This document shows, piece by piece, positions 45,672 to 54,845 of a stretch of DNA of 64,000 nt. Position 1 is the first letter of the stretch. Each line of letters begins with the position of its first letter. The translations under genes and the position numbers were made by a program. Origin of the DNA: Thermococcus bergensis (lineage in GTDB: Archaea > Methanobacteriota_B > Thermococci > Thermococcales > Thermococcaceae); NCBI RefSeq assembly GCF_020386975.1, contig NZ_JABFNK010000003.1, positions 300,534 to 364,533 on the forward strand, read 5' to 3'. Under the pieces are notes generated by a model. It was not told the DNA's origin. It saw nothing but the letters and a program-made list of their open reading frames with translations, and made no database searches.

Positions 45672-47770
45672 CCGTTATCCCTCCAGACCCTTAGGGTTAT
45701 GGTTATGGGTTCAAACAGGCTGGGTATGTTGCCCATCGGGGCGAAGTCTATATTCACATTAGCGGGTAGTTCTATTAGTATTGGGTCAGTCTGGGTCCCA
45801 TTTCCTCCCAGATTGTTGAAGAGCCGTATTATGGCATCATCTACCGCATAGGTGGTTCTGTTCGTTAATAGGTCATTTGCGGTTATATCGCAGTATGGGG
45901 GCTCTCCAACGATTACATAGTGGGGATTTGAGTCCCCGCTCCAATAGTATGTAATGTTGTATCCGGTGCATCCGGGTCTCACAAGTTTTGGAAACACCTC
46001 TCCATAGCCGGCGTACGCCTGGATAATATATGTTAGTTCACCATCTCCATTCTTGGGTTGCAGGTAATACCCATAACCAAGAGAAATGCTCAGGGTATTG
46101 TCTCCATTGGCTATTGCATGGGGTAGGGGGTTATACTGGTAATCGAACGTATTCGCCATGTATCCAACTCTGGCCAGGGCATATATGAATGGATTGGGTG
46201 GATGCCTGTAGATATCGGTGGGGGAAATTAAGTCGTTATCAACCGTTATCACCTGACTTGGATTGGTTCCCGTGTAGTATAACCACGGGAATTGAAATCT
46301 CACCCATAAAGGCATGACTCCAGGGGGAACATTGAAGTTTATGTTTATGTTGCGCGTCCAGTCACTATTTGGAAGGGATATGGGCTCGGTGATGTCTATG
46401 GTGTAGGGAGTTAGCAGTAAGCCAGTGTTGTATTGTGCATCAACAAAGGATTCATTTCCGATTAAGTGGATTCTTGGATTGTAGTATATATTCTCCCCTC
46501 CCGCCCTAACAATTATCGTGGTGTACCTGCTTGAGATTTGCGAGTAGTTATATCCAGCGAAGTTAAGAGAAGTTGATATGGTTGAGTTATCCCAGTAACA
46601 TGTTTTTATATGGGTGGAACTTTCGTATGTGCAGCCTGTGGGGAGTATGTTGACTTCGGTATCAAACATGAAGGATAGACTTACAGGGGTAGTCTCACTA
46701 ACGTTCCCAACGGCTATTTGAATATTCAGAGAATGCAGTATTCCAGGCATGAACAGGTATTTCCATGCGGTGATGCCATATCTGGCAGTTACATCTTCGA
46801 AATAGAACCTCCTGGGGAATCTGAGTGTTGAGGGAACCGACGTGCGGTATTTAATCTTTATATACTGAGCACCGTCCTCACCACCGTCGTACCTACTTTT
46901 GTAAACCCTGACTTCGAATACGTTCTGCTGTCCCGGAACAAAGTTCTCTATCAGCTGAAGACCCCCACTTGGGTTCGTATCGTCGAGTCTGGCATTGTAA
47001 TTCACATAGCTGCTCCATATAAGGTTACCATTTAAGTACACATCATAATTCGAACCCACCCATGCCGGCTCTAAGAACCATTCTATCTCTTCAATCTCGG
47101 CGTCTTTTGGGATGGCATCTGCGGGGATTATATACTTAATAACAACGGCATCATCAGAAGAGTCCGTCCTAGCGTATATATAACCTCCTCTGACGGTGTA
47201 CATATTTTCTTTGCTCCCCAGTTTCGTCAGATAAGCCCTCGCCATATATCCCCTCGGCGTCTGGTTGTAGGCGTAACCGCTCAGAACAAGGGTGGCGGGT
47301 GAAACGTCAGGGGCCTTTGAGGAATTGGAGCCTATCTTACGGAGGTAGGGGCTCGTGTAGTTGTTTATCAAAAGTTCATAGTTATAGTCTTCTAAGGTTA
47401 TGTTCAGAATATAACCCAAAATAACTTCTGCTTTGTGCCTTAAATCCAGAGAAGGATAGAGAGGATCTACCGACCAATAAGTAGCGGTGATATCAAGAGG
47501 GCTCATATCTTCATTTACTAATGGAGAGATTAGTAAAGGATCGCTACCTTCTTTCCACTCTTTAAGGACCTCTGAAGGAACAACATCTCTCAAAGAAACT
47601 GTCCTCAAGATGGTGAGAGTATCTTCAGCAATATACTTGCTCTGTTCTCTCAAGTATGTTGAATAGATATTAGTATCCTCCGCTATTATAACAATGCTAC
47701 TCACGAAGACCATAACCAAGACCAATGAGAGCAAGGCATCAAGCGTGAATATAAACCCCCTCCTCTTCAT
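45668..47770 (-). CDS. large pilin-type surface protein
   Basis: A 700-residue protein starting MKRRGFIFTLDALLSLVLVM, a class III signal (R-R-G before a hydrophobic helix with Asp early in it). The remainder is beta-rich, with many N-x-S/T sites, for example NITLEDYNYELLINNYTS and NIYYNPRIHLIGNESF. This suggests a glycosylated extracellular domain anchored in a pilus-like structure by its N-terminal helix. It overlaps genes on both sides by 4 nt. The function is probably adhesion or a tip complex (inference). Confidence 0.65.
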   Translation of the reverse strand: MKRRGFIFTLDALLSLVLVMVFVSSIVIIAEDTNIYSTYLREQSKYIAEDTLTILRTVSLRDVVPSEVLKEWKEGSDPLLISPLVNEDMSPLDITATYWSVDPLYPSLDLRHKAEVILGYILNITLEDYNYELLINNYTSPYLRKIGSNSSKAPDVSPATLVLSGYAYNQTPRGYMARAYLTKLGSKENMYTVRGGYIYARTDSSDDAVVIKYIIPADAIPKDAEIEEIEWFLEPAWVGSNYDVYLNGNLIWSSYVNYNARLDDTNPSGGLQLIENFVPGQQNVFEVRVYKSRYDGGEDGAQYIKIKYRTSVPSTLRFPRRFYFEDVTARYGITAWKYLFMPGILHSLNIQIAVGNVSETTPVSLSFMFDTEVNILPTGCTYESSTHIKTCYWDNSTISTSLNFAGYNYSQISSRYTTIIVRAGGENIYYNPRIHLIGNESFVDAQYNTGLLLTPYTIDITEPISLPNSDWTRNININFNVPPGVMPLWVRFQFPWLYYTGTNPSQVITVDNDLISPTDIYRHPPNPFIYALARVGYMANTFDYQYNPLPHAIANGDNTLSISLGYGYYLQPKNGDGELTYIIQAYAGYGEVFPKLVRPGCTGYNITYYWSGDSNPHYVIVGEPPYCDITANDLLTNRTTYAVDDAIIRLFNNLGGNGTQTDPILIELPANVNIDFAPMGNIPSLFEPITITLRVWRDNG

Positions 47771-49287
47771 CCGTCATCCCACACCCAGAGTTTTGTTATA
47801 ACGTCTTCAAATTTCGGCTCCAGCATATATTCTATGGTCGGGACTACTTCAATCGTGACGTCACTCCTATTCCATCCTTCTAGGGAATAAAGCCAGAGCC
47901 CTATGAGTTTATTTGTAGTATCTGAAGAGCCAAATAGCTCCTCGAAGGACATTGTTACTGTACCGTTAACCCCTTCATATGCTTTTAACGTTGCATTTCC
48001 ATTCTCGTACCACACCAGAGTTGCGTTAAGGTCTGTAGAGTTCCCATAGACAAAAAGTGCTCTAATCTCTGTTCCAAGTTTACTCAACAGTGTTAGGTTA
48101 CCATAGTTGGTCGAGTTAACTCTAATCCTTATTGAGGTCCCTTCTAATGGATTATACCTCATGAAGCCATAGATGAGGGGCTCCTCAGCTGAAGGTCCGG
48201 AGGAAAGGTTGTACGCAAATTTTGGAAATACTATCGTTCTCTCAACCGGCTCTATCCATGGGGAACTCGCCATTGAGGATTTTATGAGGTTAATGTCATC
48301 CACAAAGGTGCCATTGATTAAGGAAAACCAATAAAGTGTTTCTCCAGCACCCAAGAGGTCTCTTACTGATGTGTAAGAGGAGTTTAAGGTTGGGAAAACA
48401 TTTTCATATCCCGATACACTAACTACAACATTACCGTTGCCAGTAAACTTAAAAATAAATGGAGAAGCACCATTTTGCGGACATCCGTTTGGCGAGAACG
48501 TTATCTTAAAATTACTTTGAGTAAGGGGATTTATAAAGATCTCAATTACAACTCCTGGAGGCAAAGCAAGTGGGGAAGGAGAAATCCAATTTTCCCCACC
48601 CCCCTGACCTCGCCTTGCCTTTATCCAAATGGAATCCAAGGTTATAAATTTTAGATAATAGAAACCAGTTTTCTCATCGAACACAAGATTATTACCTGTG
48701 AGTAAGCCACATATATCTCCATTCACATAACTTATGCCTCCAATATTCCTAACTTCAATGTAACTTGCTTCAAACCAACTATTATCCCTATTTGGGTTTT
48801 CACTTTCTTTCTTAGTTATATCAAAATTTACACCCGGAGGAGTTCCCCTTGGATTTTCAAATGTGACGTTATTTAAATAAATCTTTGGAAAACTTCCAGA
48901 AACACTTAAATTAAACTTGGAAACATAGACCTCAAACAAAAAGTCTTTTCCACGGACAAGCTGATTTAAAATACTTGTTACATCTTCTTTTGACCTGTTT
49001 AGTGCAAGAATCTTCTCATAATCCAAGGCAAATGGATAATCGTTATCTCTCAAGCCCACCATTCTCACGCTGCTCACGTCCTCCTCCCAGTTCTCAGGAT
49101 AACCAGGGTTTTTGGTCAGGACATCAAGCATGTTGTTGGCTATGTTTGCCCTATCATACCAGTCCAGGAGACCGGTTATCTCAGCCTTTATCATATCGTT
49201 GGTATTCATAACTACCCCAACAACCATAACAACGATAACCAGTGAAAGCAGTGCATCAATTGAAAGTAATTGGCCCTTTCTCCTCAT
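47767..49287 (-). CDS. pilin-type surface protein
   Basis: A 506-residue protein starting MRRKGQLLSIDALLSLVIVV. K-G-Q with Asp at position +6 fits the class III peptidase site before a single helix. The extracellular part is beta-rich with several N-x-S/T sites (SKFNLSVSGSFPKIYLNN, RVNSTNYGNLTLLSK). It shares the DALLSL pattern with the 700-residue neighbour, so the two are likely paralogues. ATGA-type overlaps on both sides point to coupled translation. Confidence 0.65.
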   Translation of the reverse strand: MRRKGQLLSIDALLSLVIVVMVVGVVMNTNDMIKAEITGLLDWYDRANIANNMLDVLTKNPGYPENWEEDVSSVRMVGLRDNDYPFALDYEKILALNRSKEDVTSILNQLVRGKDFLFEVYVSKFNLSVSGSFPKIYLNNVTFENPRGTPPGVNFDITKKESENPNRDNSWFEASYIEVRNIGGISYVNGDICGLLTGNNLVFDEKTGFYYLKFITLDSIWIKARRGQGGGENWISPSPLALPPGVVIEIFINPLTQSNFKITFSPNGCPQNGASPFIFKFTGNGNVVVSVSGYENVFPTLNSSYTSVRDLLGAGETLYWFSLINGTFVDDINLIKSSMASSPWIEPVERTIVFPKFAYNLSSGPSAEEPLIYGFMRYNPLEGTSIRIRVNSTNYGNLTLLSKLGTEIRALFVYGNSTDLNATLVWYENGNATLKAYEGVNGTVTMSFEELFGSSDTTNKLIGLWLYSLEGWNRSDVTIEVVPTIEYMLEPKFEDVITKLWVWDDG

Positions 49288-49754
49288 CCTCTCACCACAT
49301 CAATTTCTATATTTACCGTTTTCCCGCCGTAAGATAAAACTCCATTGTTATCGGTGAACCTAAAGTTTTCGACGAGGTCTTTCTTTACAAAGGCAGTTAT
49401 ATTTTCCGCTAGGCTGGGAAGAGTTTCAATTGACTGGAATGGAGTCGATAGGGTAACTTTTATAGTAACTTCGCTCCCAGTCTCCTCGGATGTCAGGCTC
49501 TTAATAGACAAATGAGGATTTTCCGTAATATTTGCCAGTATTGGGTTTAAATAGCTGTAAGGTTCCTCATTCGTCATTATGCCGGTGTTTAGGTAATCAA
49601 CTGCCTTTGAAACGGAGCTTCTCACGTAACCCACTATCGCCACGTTCGTGTTGTTCTCCACATATGAAGGAACAATGAGGATTAATCCGATGAAAATGAT
49701 AGAGAGTATAAACACCATTTCAATTGCCGTTTGTGCCCTTCGTGATGTTCGCAT
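49284..49754 (-). CDS. class III signal peptide pilin-like protein
   Basis: A 156-residue protein starting MRTSRRAQTAIEMVFILSII: A-Q-T-A-I-E is a good archaeal prepilin cleavage and assembly motif (Glu at +5) followed by a hydrophobic helix. The ATG at 49754 follows GGTGAT; it lies within the end of the preceding gene (35-nt overlap). The C-terminal domain is small and beta-rich with N-x-S/T sites. Confidence 0.72.
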   Translation of the reverse strand: MRTSRRAQTAIEMVFILSIIFIGLILIVPSYVENNTNVAIVGYVRSSVSKAVDYLNTGIMTNEEPYSYLNPILANITENPHLSIKSLTSEETGSEVTIKVTLSTPFQSIETLPSLAENITAFVKKDLVENFRFTDNNGVLSYGGKTVNIEIDVVRG

Positions 49755-50157
49755 AGAGCATATCACCTATTTTCACTGTTTTTATCCAGAACTCTCCTCC
49801 GCTCTCAACAACTATAGATGCATTAGCTATAGGGACCGTTGAATTCTTAACAACCCAGTAGCTCTTTCCGTTTACCGTGACGTTTACTATTATTTTGTTT
49901 TCTGCTCCATTGAAGGTTATATTAAACTCTGCCCCCTCTATTTGAGGCGGCTCCTCCTTAAGGCTGTAGCCTTCGCCTACAGCATAGACTTTTGCGGTAT
50001 GATCAACTATCTCAGTTGAGAATACCCTAACCTTCGCCATCACATCAAAGCTCTCAGCATGGGCTATCTCACTGTTTGAGAGATAAATGAGATTTAACAT
50101 TGTTAAGGTTACCAGCACAAACGCAAAAAGCAAGTCCAAGCTTATCTGGGCCCTCAT
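49720..50157 (-). CDS. class III signal peptide pilin-like protein
   Basis: A 145-residue protein starting MRAQISLDLLFAFVLVTLTM. A-Q-I-S-L-D matches the prepilin motif with Asp at +5. The head domain has NITFNGAENKIIVNVTVNGK and ends KIGDMLYANITKGTNGN. Start chosen at 50157 after GGTGG; it begins 1 nt after the stop of the previous gene. Confidence 0.72.
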   Translation of the reverse strand: MRAQISLDLLFAFVLVTLTMLNLIYLSNSEIAHAESFDVMAKVRVFSTEIVDHTAKVYAVGEGYSLKEEPPQIEGAEFNITFNGAENKIIVNVTVNGKSYWVVKNSTVPIANASIVVESGGEFWIKTVKIGDMLYANITKGTNGN

Positions 50158-50158
50158 G

Positions 50159-50764
50159 CTAACCACCGAGGTTAAGGTTTATCTTGAGCTCTTCACTCGT
50201 GGAGTTAAACACCCAGGTCTCGTTCTTATCGGGATTCCACTCAACAATAATTCTCAATGTCGAGGGCAAATCCGTAGCGTTCACAAATACCCCTGCATAG
50301 TCTCCTATAGTATTGTTTGGAGCGTAAATTGAAGCATTGTTTGATAAATCAACGGCATAGAGGGATCTGCTCCAGAAGTAGTTTTTCTTTGCTGTGTCTG
50401 CCTCGTTTAAATTCACAACGGGATTATCACTATCCAAAATCACAACATAAGTTCCGTTTTTATACCCTATTAAAAGCTGCGGGGTCCCCTCCATAGAGAA
50501 GGCCTTCGTAAGGAAGTAGTCATCATTTAGATATTTGAACGTGAAGTACTCGGTAGCCTTCGCGCCAGGCCCTTGGGCGTAAACTTGGGAAATTGCATTG
50601 GAAATGGTGTTCGCGAACAGCTTTGCCTCCTCACTAACCTGAATTCTCAACATATCTGAAGACTGCTCACTTGAGAAAGTTATATTTCTAACCGAGAAGG
50701 TTAGAAGTACTACAAACAGCACGAAGATAAAAAGAAACTCAAGCGAAATTTGGCCTTTTTTCAT
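50159..50764 (-). CDS. class III signal peptide pilin-like protein
   Basis: A 201-residue protein starting MKKGQISLEFLFIFVLFVVL. K-K-G-Q-I-S-L-E is the textbook archaeal class III signal (cleavage after Gly, Glu at +5). The head domain has YFTFKYLNDDYFLTKAFS and NNASIYAPNNTIGDYAG. It is the first pilin-type gene of the operon and the best candidate for a major subunit, or initiator, among the six (inference). Confidence 0.75.
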   Translation of the reverse strand: MKKGQISLEFLFIFVLFVVLLTFSVRNITFSSEQSSDMLRIQVSEEAKLFANTISNAISQVYAQGPGAKATEYFTFKYLNDDYFLTKAFSMEGTPQLLIGYKNGTYVVILDSDNPVVNLNEADTAKKNYFWSRSLYAVDLSNNASIYAPNNTIGDYAGVFVNATDLPSTLRIIVEWNPDKNETWVFNSTSEELKINLNLGG

Positions 50765-50799
50765 TTCTCTCACACTCACTAATAATAAACGTCGCTAAG

Positions 50800-51417
50800 T
50801 TATTTAACACTTTCTTTATTCTCCCCTGTTACAACCGCAAAAACATTCCCCCCGAGCTTTTTAATTGAGACTCCAAAGTAGTCATTGTTGAAAATCTTAA
50901 ACTTATACTGCTCTGCATTTAGCTTGTGCTTCTTTAAAAGCTCCTTCAGTTCATCAATGAAAAGCTGGGTGAGCTGGTAATAGCTTATATCTAAGGAGTG
51001 CTTTTTGTAGTCAAGTAAGAACAGCACGAGTGGAAGAGTGCTTAAAGGTATAAGGAACCAAGGCTCAGAGTAGAGTACTGTAAGAGCAATTCCCAAAGCT
51101 ATGGAAATGCCAATCAAAGCCAAGCCAAGCCTGAAGGTGTTTTTAACCCTCTTCATATCTTTAACTTTGTTCTCCCAGATCGTAAGAAGGGAAGGGTTGT
51201 AAAAGTCAAATGCCGTGTGCCTTTTTCCTTTTGCGACTCTCTGTCTTATTAAATCGTCCCAATCGTCTTCGTAGTATATCACTTCTCCCCTGTTCCTTGC
51301 CCTCTCGGCATCTATTGAGGAGATTATCCTTACCATATCCTCCGCACTTTCCTTGGCTATATGCGCATAAACCTCGTTCTCATCGAGCTCCAAAGCCACT
51401 TCAACCGAGTCTTTCAT
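50800..51417 (-). CDS. membrane protein linked to CetZ
   Basis: A 205-residue protein starting MKDSVEVALELDENEVYAHI. Two adjacent membrane helices lie near residues 100-140 (RLGLALIGISIALGIALTVL and FLIPLSTLPLVLFLL), flanked by soluble N- and C-terminal parts. The start lies 17 nt inside the end of cetZ, so the two are coupled. It may anchor CetZ or the pilin platform in the membrane (inference). No family recognised. Confidence 0.6.
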   Translation of the reverse strand: MKDSVEVALELDENEVYAHIAKESAEDMVRIISSIDAERARNRGEVIYYEDDWDDLIRQRVAKGKRHTAFDFYNPSLLTIWENKVKDMKRVKNTFRLGLALIGISIALGIALTVLYSEPWFLIPLSTLPLVLFLLDYKKHSLDISYYQLTQLFIDELKELLKKHKLNAEQYKFKIFNNDYFGVSIKKLGGNVFAVVTGENKESVK

Positions 51418-52504
51418 CTGCCTCACCCGGGTAAATGTCATCAAAGTCCGGCAATCCGGTTAAAAGTTCCTTTTTCTTTGTTTCGGCTTCTTCTTTTGCT
51501 TTCATGAATGCATGGGCGTATTTTTTGGCAGTAACCACTATATCTTCTATGCTCTTGCTCTCGTATATACCGCTCAAAAGTGTCACAACTTCTATCTCCT
51601 TCTCCCTTGGATCCGGATAAAAGCCCCGGAAAATTTGCTTGCCCTTTATCTTCCTTGTTAGATATTCAAGGGCTTCAAAGATGTCCTTTGCCTTTAGGAG
51701 CTCTGGTGGGCCATGGATGGCGACCAATCCATAAAGGGCCGACTCTATGTTGGCCTCGAGGTAAAGCCCTTCGTTTTCAAAGGACTTCAAGATTAGGCGA
51801 GAGATGTTTTTAACTTTATTAGCCTCAGCTTTCGCATAGCCCACTGTGGCAAAGCTTCCAAAGGCATTGAGAACGAACTTTAAGTCACTTGCGTCAAGCG
51901 TCTGTTCACCGGGAACGTCTATTAAAGCCAAAAGGGAGGCTATTCTCTCAACTATCGTGTAGTTTATCTTTTCATAAGCTTTGGATATGTCCTCGGCACT
52001 TTCCTTCAGCTTGTTGTTGTCTATCGCTATTATCGAGTCCACTACCTTAGAGAGCTTGTCTATGGTTATTGCCGCGTTTATTGTGGGCCGTATGCCCTCT
52101 TCCTTCAAGGGCAGGGCCCCTATGGCCACTACAAGGGACTCAGGGTATTCCTCTTTTAGCGCTTCTGCCAGAACCGGCGCTCCTCCTGCCCCGGTTCCTC
52201 CCCCGAAGCCAAATGTTAGGAAGAAGATATCAACGTCACTGTAGCCGACCATTGAGCTTATCTTTTTCATCACCAGTGGAAGGTCCCTTTTAATGGCTTC
52301 TCTTCCCAGCACCGGATTGGCGTTTACTCCCTTTCCCCCTGTTAGGCTTTCGCCAACGAGTATCCTCCTGTCCTCTGGGATGTGCTTTAGGTAATCGAGG
52401 TCACTTTTGGAAGTATTTATAGCCAGCGCTTCAAAGTTAACAAGGGCAAATAGGTCAGCTATCTTTGTTCCACACTGACCGACTCCAATGATTAAAGCCC
52501 TCAC
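51401..52504 (-). CDS. cetZ: CetZ tubulin/FtsZ-superfamily GTPase
   Basis: A 367-residue protein with MRALIIGVGQCGTKIADLFA at the N-terminus and the tubulin signature FGFGGGTGAGGAP (98-110). GALPLKEEGIRPTINAA follows, then a long helix with IAIDNNKLK. CetZ proteins polymerise with GTP and in haloarchaea control cell shape and motility; they do not replace FtsZ. The tail DDIYPGEADERLG is acidic. Its place directly upstream of pilin genes suggests a role in positioning surface structures. Confidence 0.88.
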   Translation of the reverse strand: MRALIIGVGQCGTKIADLFALVNFEALAINTSKSDLDYLKHIPEDRRILVGESLTGGKGVNANPVLGREAIKRDLPLVMKKISSMVGYSDVDIFFLTFGFGGGTGAGGAPVLAEALKEEYPESLVVAIGALPLKEEGIRPTINAAITIDKLSKVVDSIIAIDNNKLKESAEDISKAYEKINYTIVERIASLLALIDVPGEQTLDASDLKFVLNAFGSFATVGYAKAEANKVKNISRLILKSFENEGLYLEANIESALYGLVAIHGPPELLKAKDIFEALEYLTRKIKGKQIFRGFYPDPREKEIEVVTLLSGIYESKSIEDIVVTAKKYAHAFMKAKEEAETKKKELLTGLPDFDDIYPGEADERLG

Positions 52505-52511
52505 AGCAATT

Positions 52512-54755
52512 TCACCTCACGAACTCCGCTTCCAGTTCTTCAAGCTCAACAATGCCGTTTTGATTTTTGTCTTCATATGTAACGACGCAGGCAACACCAT
52601 TAAGATATTTGACTATGTTGGAGGTGAAGAAGACCTTTACAGCACTGTCCAAACCTCTTGGATATAAGACAAAGAGCAGGTATCCCGTACCCGTCTTTCC
52701 TGGAGCTATTATCATGGTACTGTCTCTCTTATAGTCCTTTCCATTCAGATAGACGTTTTCCTCATCCACCTTAAGCTCGATATACGGGTTGTATTTAGAG
52801 AGGTCAAACTCTGCAAGATCAGCCAGCACAATATAGTTGCCCTCACCAAGTTCTTTAAACCCCTCAGCTGTCATGTTGGTCTCAAATAACATGTTAAGGG
52901 AATCCCTTACTGAAAGTGCAACCTTTTCTCGCCCAAATGTGTACAATATCTTAAAGTTCCCCTCTGGAAGTGCCCTTATAACTTCATAGAGATTCACGGG
53001 TTTTGGCAGCTCTTCGAAAGTTGAGAAATAGAGGGCAGCAAGAGCCGAATCGACGACACTGCTTCCCCAGAGGTTATTCCTCTTTTTAGGTAAGAGCCAT
53101 TGGAGGGTCTCCTGGCGATAGTCAATGCCAAACGCGTGAAGGACTTCCGTAGCACGTATAGTAAGCTCCACAGTCGGTGCCCCTTGGTACATTAGAACTC
53201 CGGCTATGTAACTTCTCCTGATGTTTGGCCACCCCCCGTCCTCAGTCCTTTGGCTGAGAAGCCAGTTCAGGTGTTTTTCGACATCATCTTTTGTTACTAG
53301 AGGTTCCAAAGCTTCAAGCACTTCAACTGTAGTCGAGACTTCTGAGGGGAAGAATCGTGTAAAGTATTTGGTCATTACTACCGTCCCCCACCCATCTGTG
53401 GGGAAGGAAAGGAGCCATTCCTTTGCCTTGACGATGTCCTCATCCTGAGGTGAAACTCCCAGAGCTAAGAGGGCTTTAATGGCCAGAGCGGTGTCGTATG
53501 GCTGCAGGCCTAAGAAATCTCCCCATTTACCGTCTCCCTTCTTAAGGCTTTTTATGAAAGCTATATGCTCTGCCTTTTCACTCTCATTGACGAGATTAAA
53601 CTCCAGAAGGGTCAGCAAATTGTAGACGTAGGGCGGGTACAGCTCTCCCTTACTCAAAGCTATCTCCATGTTTTTGTCGATTCTGCCCTTTACCCATTCC
53701 AGCCCCTTTCCTATGCTTTCATCCATGAAGTAGCATTTTTTCAAAGCTTTTAAGGCGTAATATGTAGCCCTATCTGTAGACGAGAAGCCCGGAATATACG
53801 GCCATCCTCCATCCTCATTCTGTACTTTTTCCAGTTCTGAACAAGATGCCTCAAAGGGTGTCTTCAGTCCAGCTTCCAATCCCCCACTGACTTTCGCAAA
53901 AGTCCAGGTTGCAAGAGCGGATGTTACAAAAACTTCCCTCTGTACCAGCCCACCTGGCTTATTGGCCCAATAGACAAAGCTTTCGTTCTTCTCTTTCAGC
54001 TCTTCAAGTGTAGTAAGCAATTTGGCCGTCTCAAAGGTTAGCCCCTCATATACGAGCAGGGCATAGGTAAGAAACGCCCGCTCCTTAACAGTAATGTTCG
54101 GAGAATTAACTAAGCCCCAAGCTTTTTCCACCAACCCAGAAGGAGTGTAACCAACAGCATGATATGCCAAAAGTTTGAGGGCTAGAGCCTCTCCTTCACG
54201 AAGCCCATAATGTTCAGCTCCTTCGAGATACTCAATTGCACTCTGGATACGAGGGTTGCTTTTTGAGTAGCCATTCTCACCAAGGGCCCAGACTGCCATT
54301 GCAGTGGGATAAAATTCGGTTAGAGTTTCCGGGACATATCCCCATCCATTTCCATTATATGAGTCAACCAAAAACCCAATACCCCTCTCAACGGCCTTAA
54401 AGACTAAAGAACGTTTATTACCCTCATAAAGGGAGAGGGCCTTTTTCAATGCGATTACTGCATAGGACGTATCAACCACGTTGCTCACGCTATCCTCGTA
54501 ATACCCCCAGCCACCATCGGGATTTTGTCTCGCTAAAAGGGCATCAACAAAGTAATCGATGTCCCCTATCGTGAGGTTCTCAACAGCAGGGTAGCTAGAA
54601 GTGAGTGCTATCAGCGAGAGACTAAGCTGCTGTGTGGTCTCCATGTACTCTCTTCCCTCTAACAGGAACTTCGTTGATGCGTCAAGAATAGGCACTGCCC
54701 CAGCATAAGGGATTATCATCATCACAATAAGCAAGACAGGAATAACTCTCTTCAT
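52512..54755 (-). CDS. secreted alpha/alpha-toroid repeat protein
   Basis: A 747-residue protein starting with a signal peptide (MKRVIPVLLIVMMIIPYAGA). It carries repeated prenyltransferase/squalene-cyclase-type motifs: QNPDGGWGYY, YNGNGWGYV, QNEDGGWPYI, KKGDGKWGDF, FPTDGWGTV and QRTEDGGWPN. Such toroids occur in terpene cyclases and in protein-binding roles; the cyclase DxDD motif was not seen. Near the C-terminus DKNQNGIVELEE fits an EF-hand-type calcium loop. It heads the ten-gene operon, 8 nt before cetZ. Start chosen after GAGGTG; the frame opens 10 codons earlier. Confidence 0.65.
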   Translation of the reverse strand: MKRVIPVLLIVMMIIPYAGAVPILDASTKFLLEGREYMETTQQLSLSLIALTSSYPAVENLTIGDIDYFVDALLARQNPDGGWGYYEDSVSNVVDTSYAVIALKKALSLYEGNKRSLVFKAVERGIGFLVDSYNGNGWGYVPETLTEFYPTAMAVWALGENGYSKSNPRIQSAIEYLEGAEHYGLREGEALALKLLAYHAVGYTPSGLVEKAWGLVNSPNITVKERAFLTYALLVYEGLTFETAKLLTTLEELKEKNESFVYWANKPGGLVQREVFVTSALATWTFAKVSGGLEAGLKTPFEASCSELEKVQNEDGGWPYIPGFSSTDRATYYALKALKKCYFMDESIGKGLEWVKGRIDKNMEIALSKGELYPPYVYNLLTLLEFNLVNESEKAEHIAFIKSLKKGDGKWGDFLGLQPYDTALAIKALLALGVSPQDEDIVKAKEWLLSFPTDGWGTVVMTKYFTRFFPSEVSTTVEVLEALEPLVTKDDVEKHLNWLLSQRTEDGGWPNIRRSYIAGVLMYQGAPTVELTIRATEVLHAFGIDYRQETLQWLLPKKRNNLWGSSVVDSALAALYFSTFEELPKPVNLYEVIRALPEGNFKILYTFGREKVALSVRDSLNMLFETNMTAEGFKELGEGNYIVLADLAEFDLSKYNPYIELKVDEENVYLNGKDYKRDSTMIIAPGKTGTGYLLFVLYPRGLDSAVKVFFTSNIVKYLNGVACVVTYEDKNQNGIVELEELEAEFVR

Positions 54756-54845
54756 TCTCGGCACCTCTAAACTAGCTTTTACCATATATTACCCATAACT
54801 AAATATTACTCGACTCCAAACAAAATAAAGATTGCGGAAAAAGAG

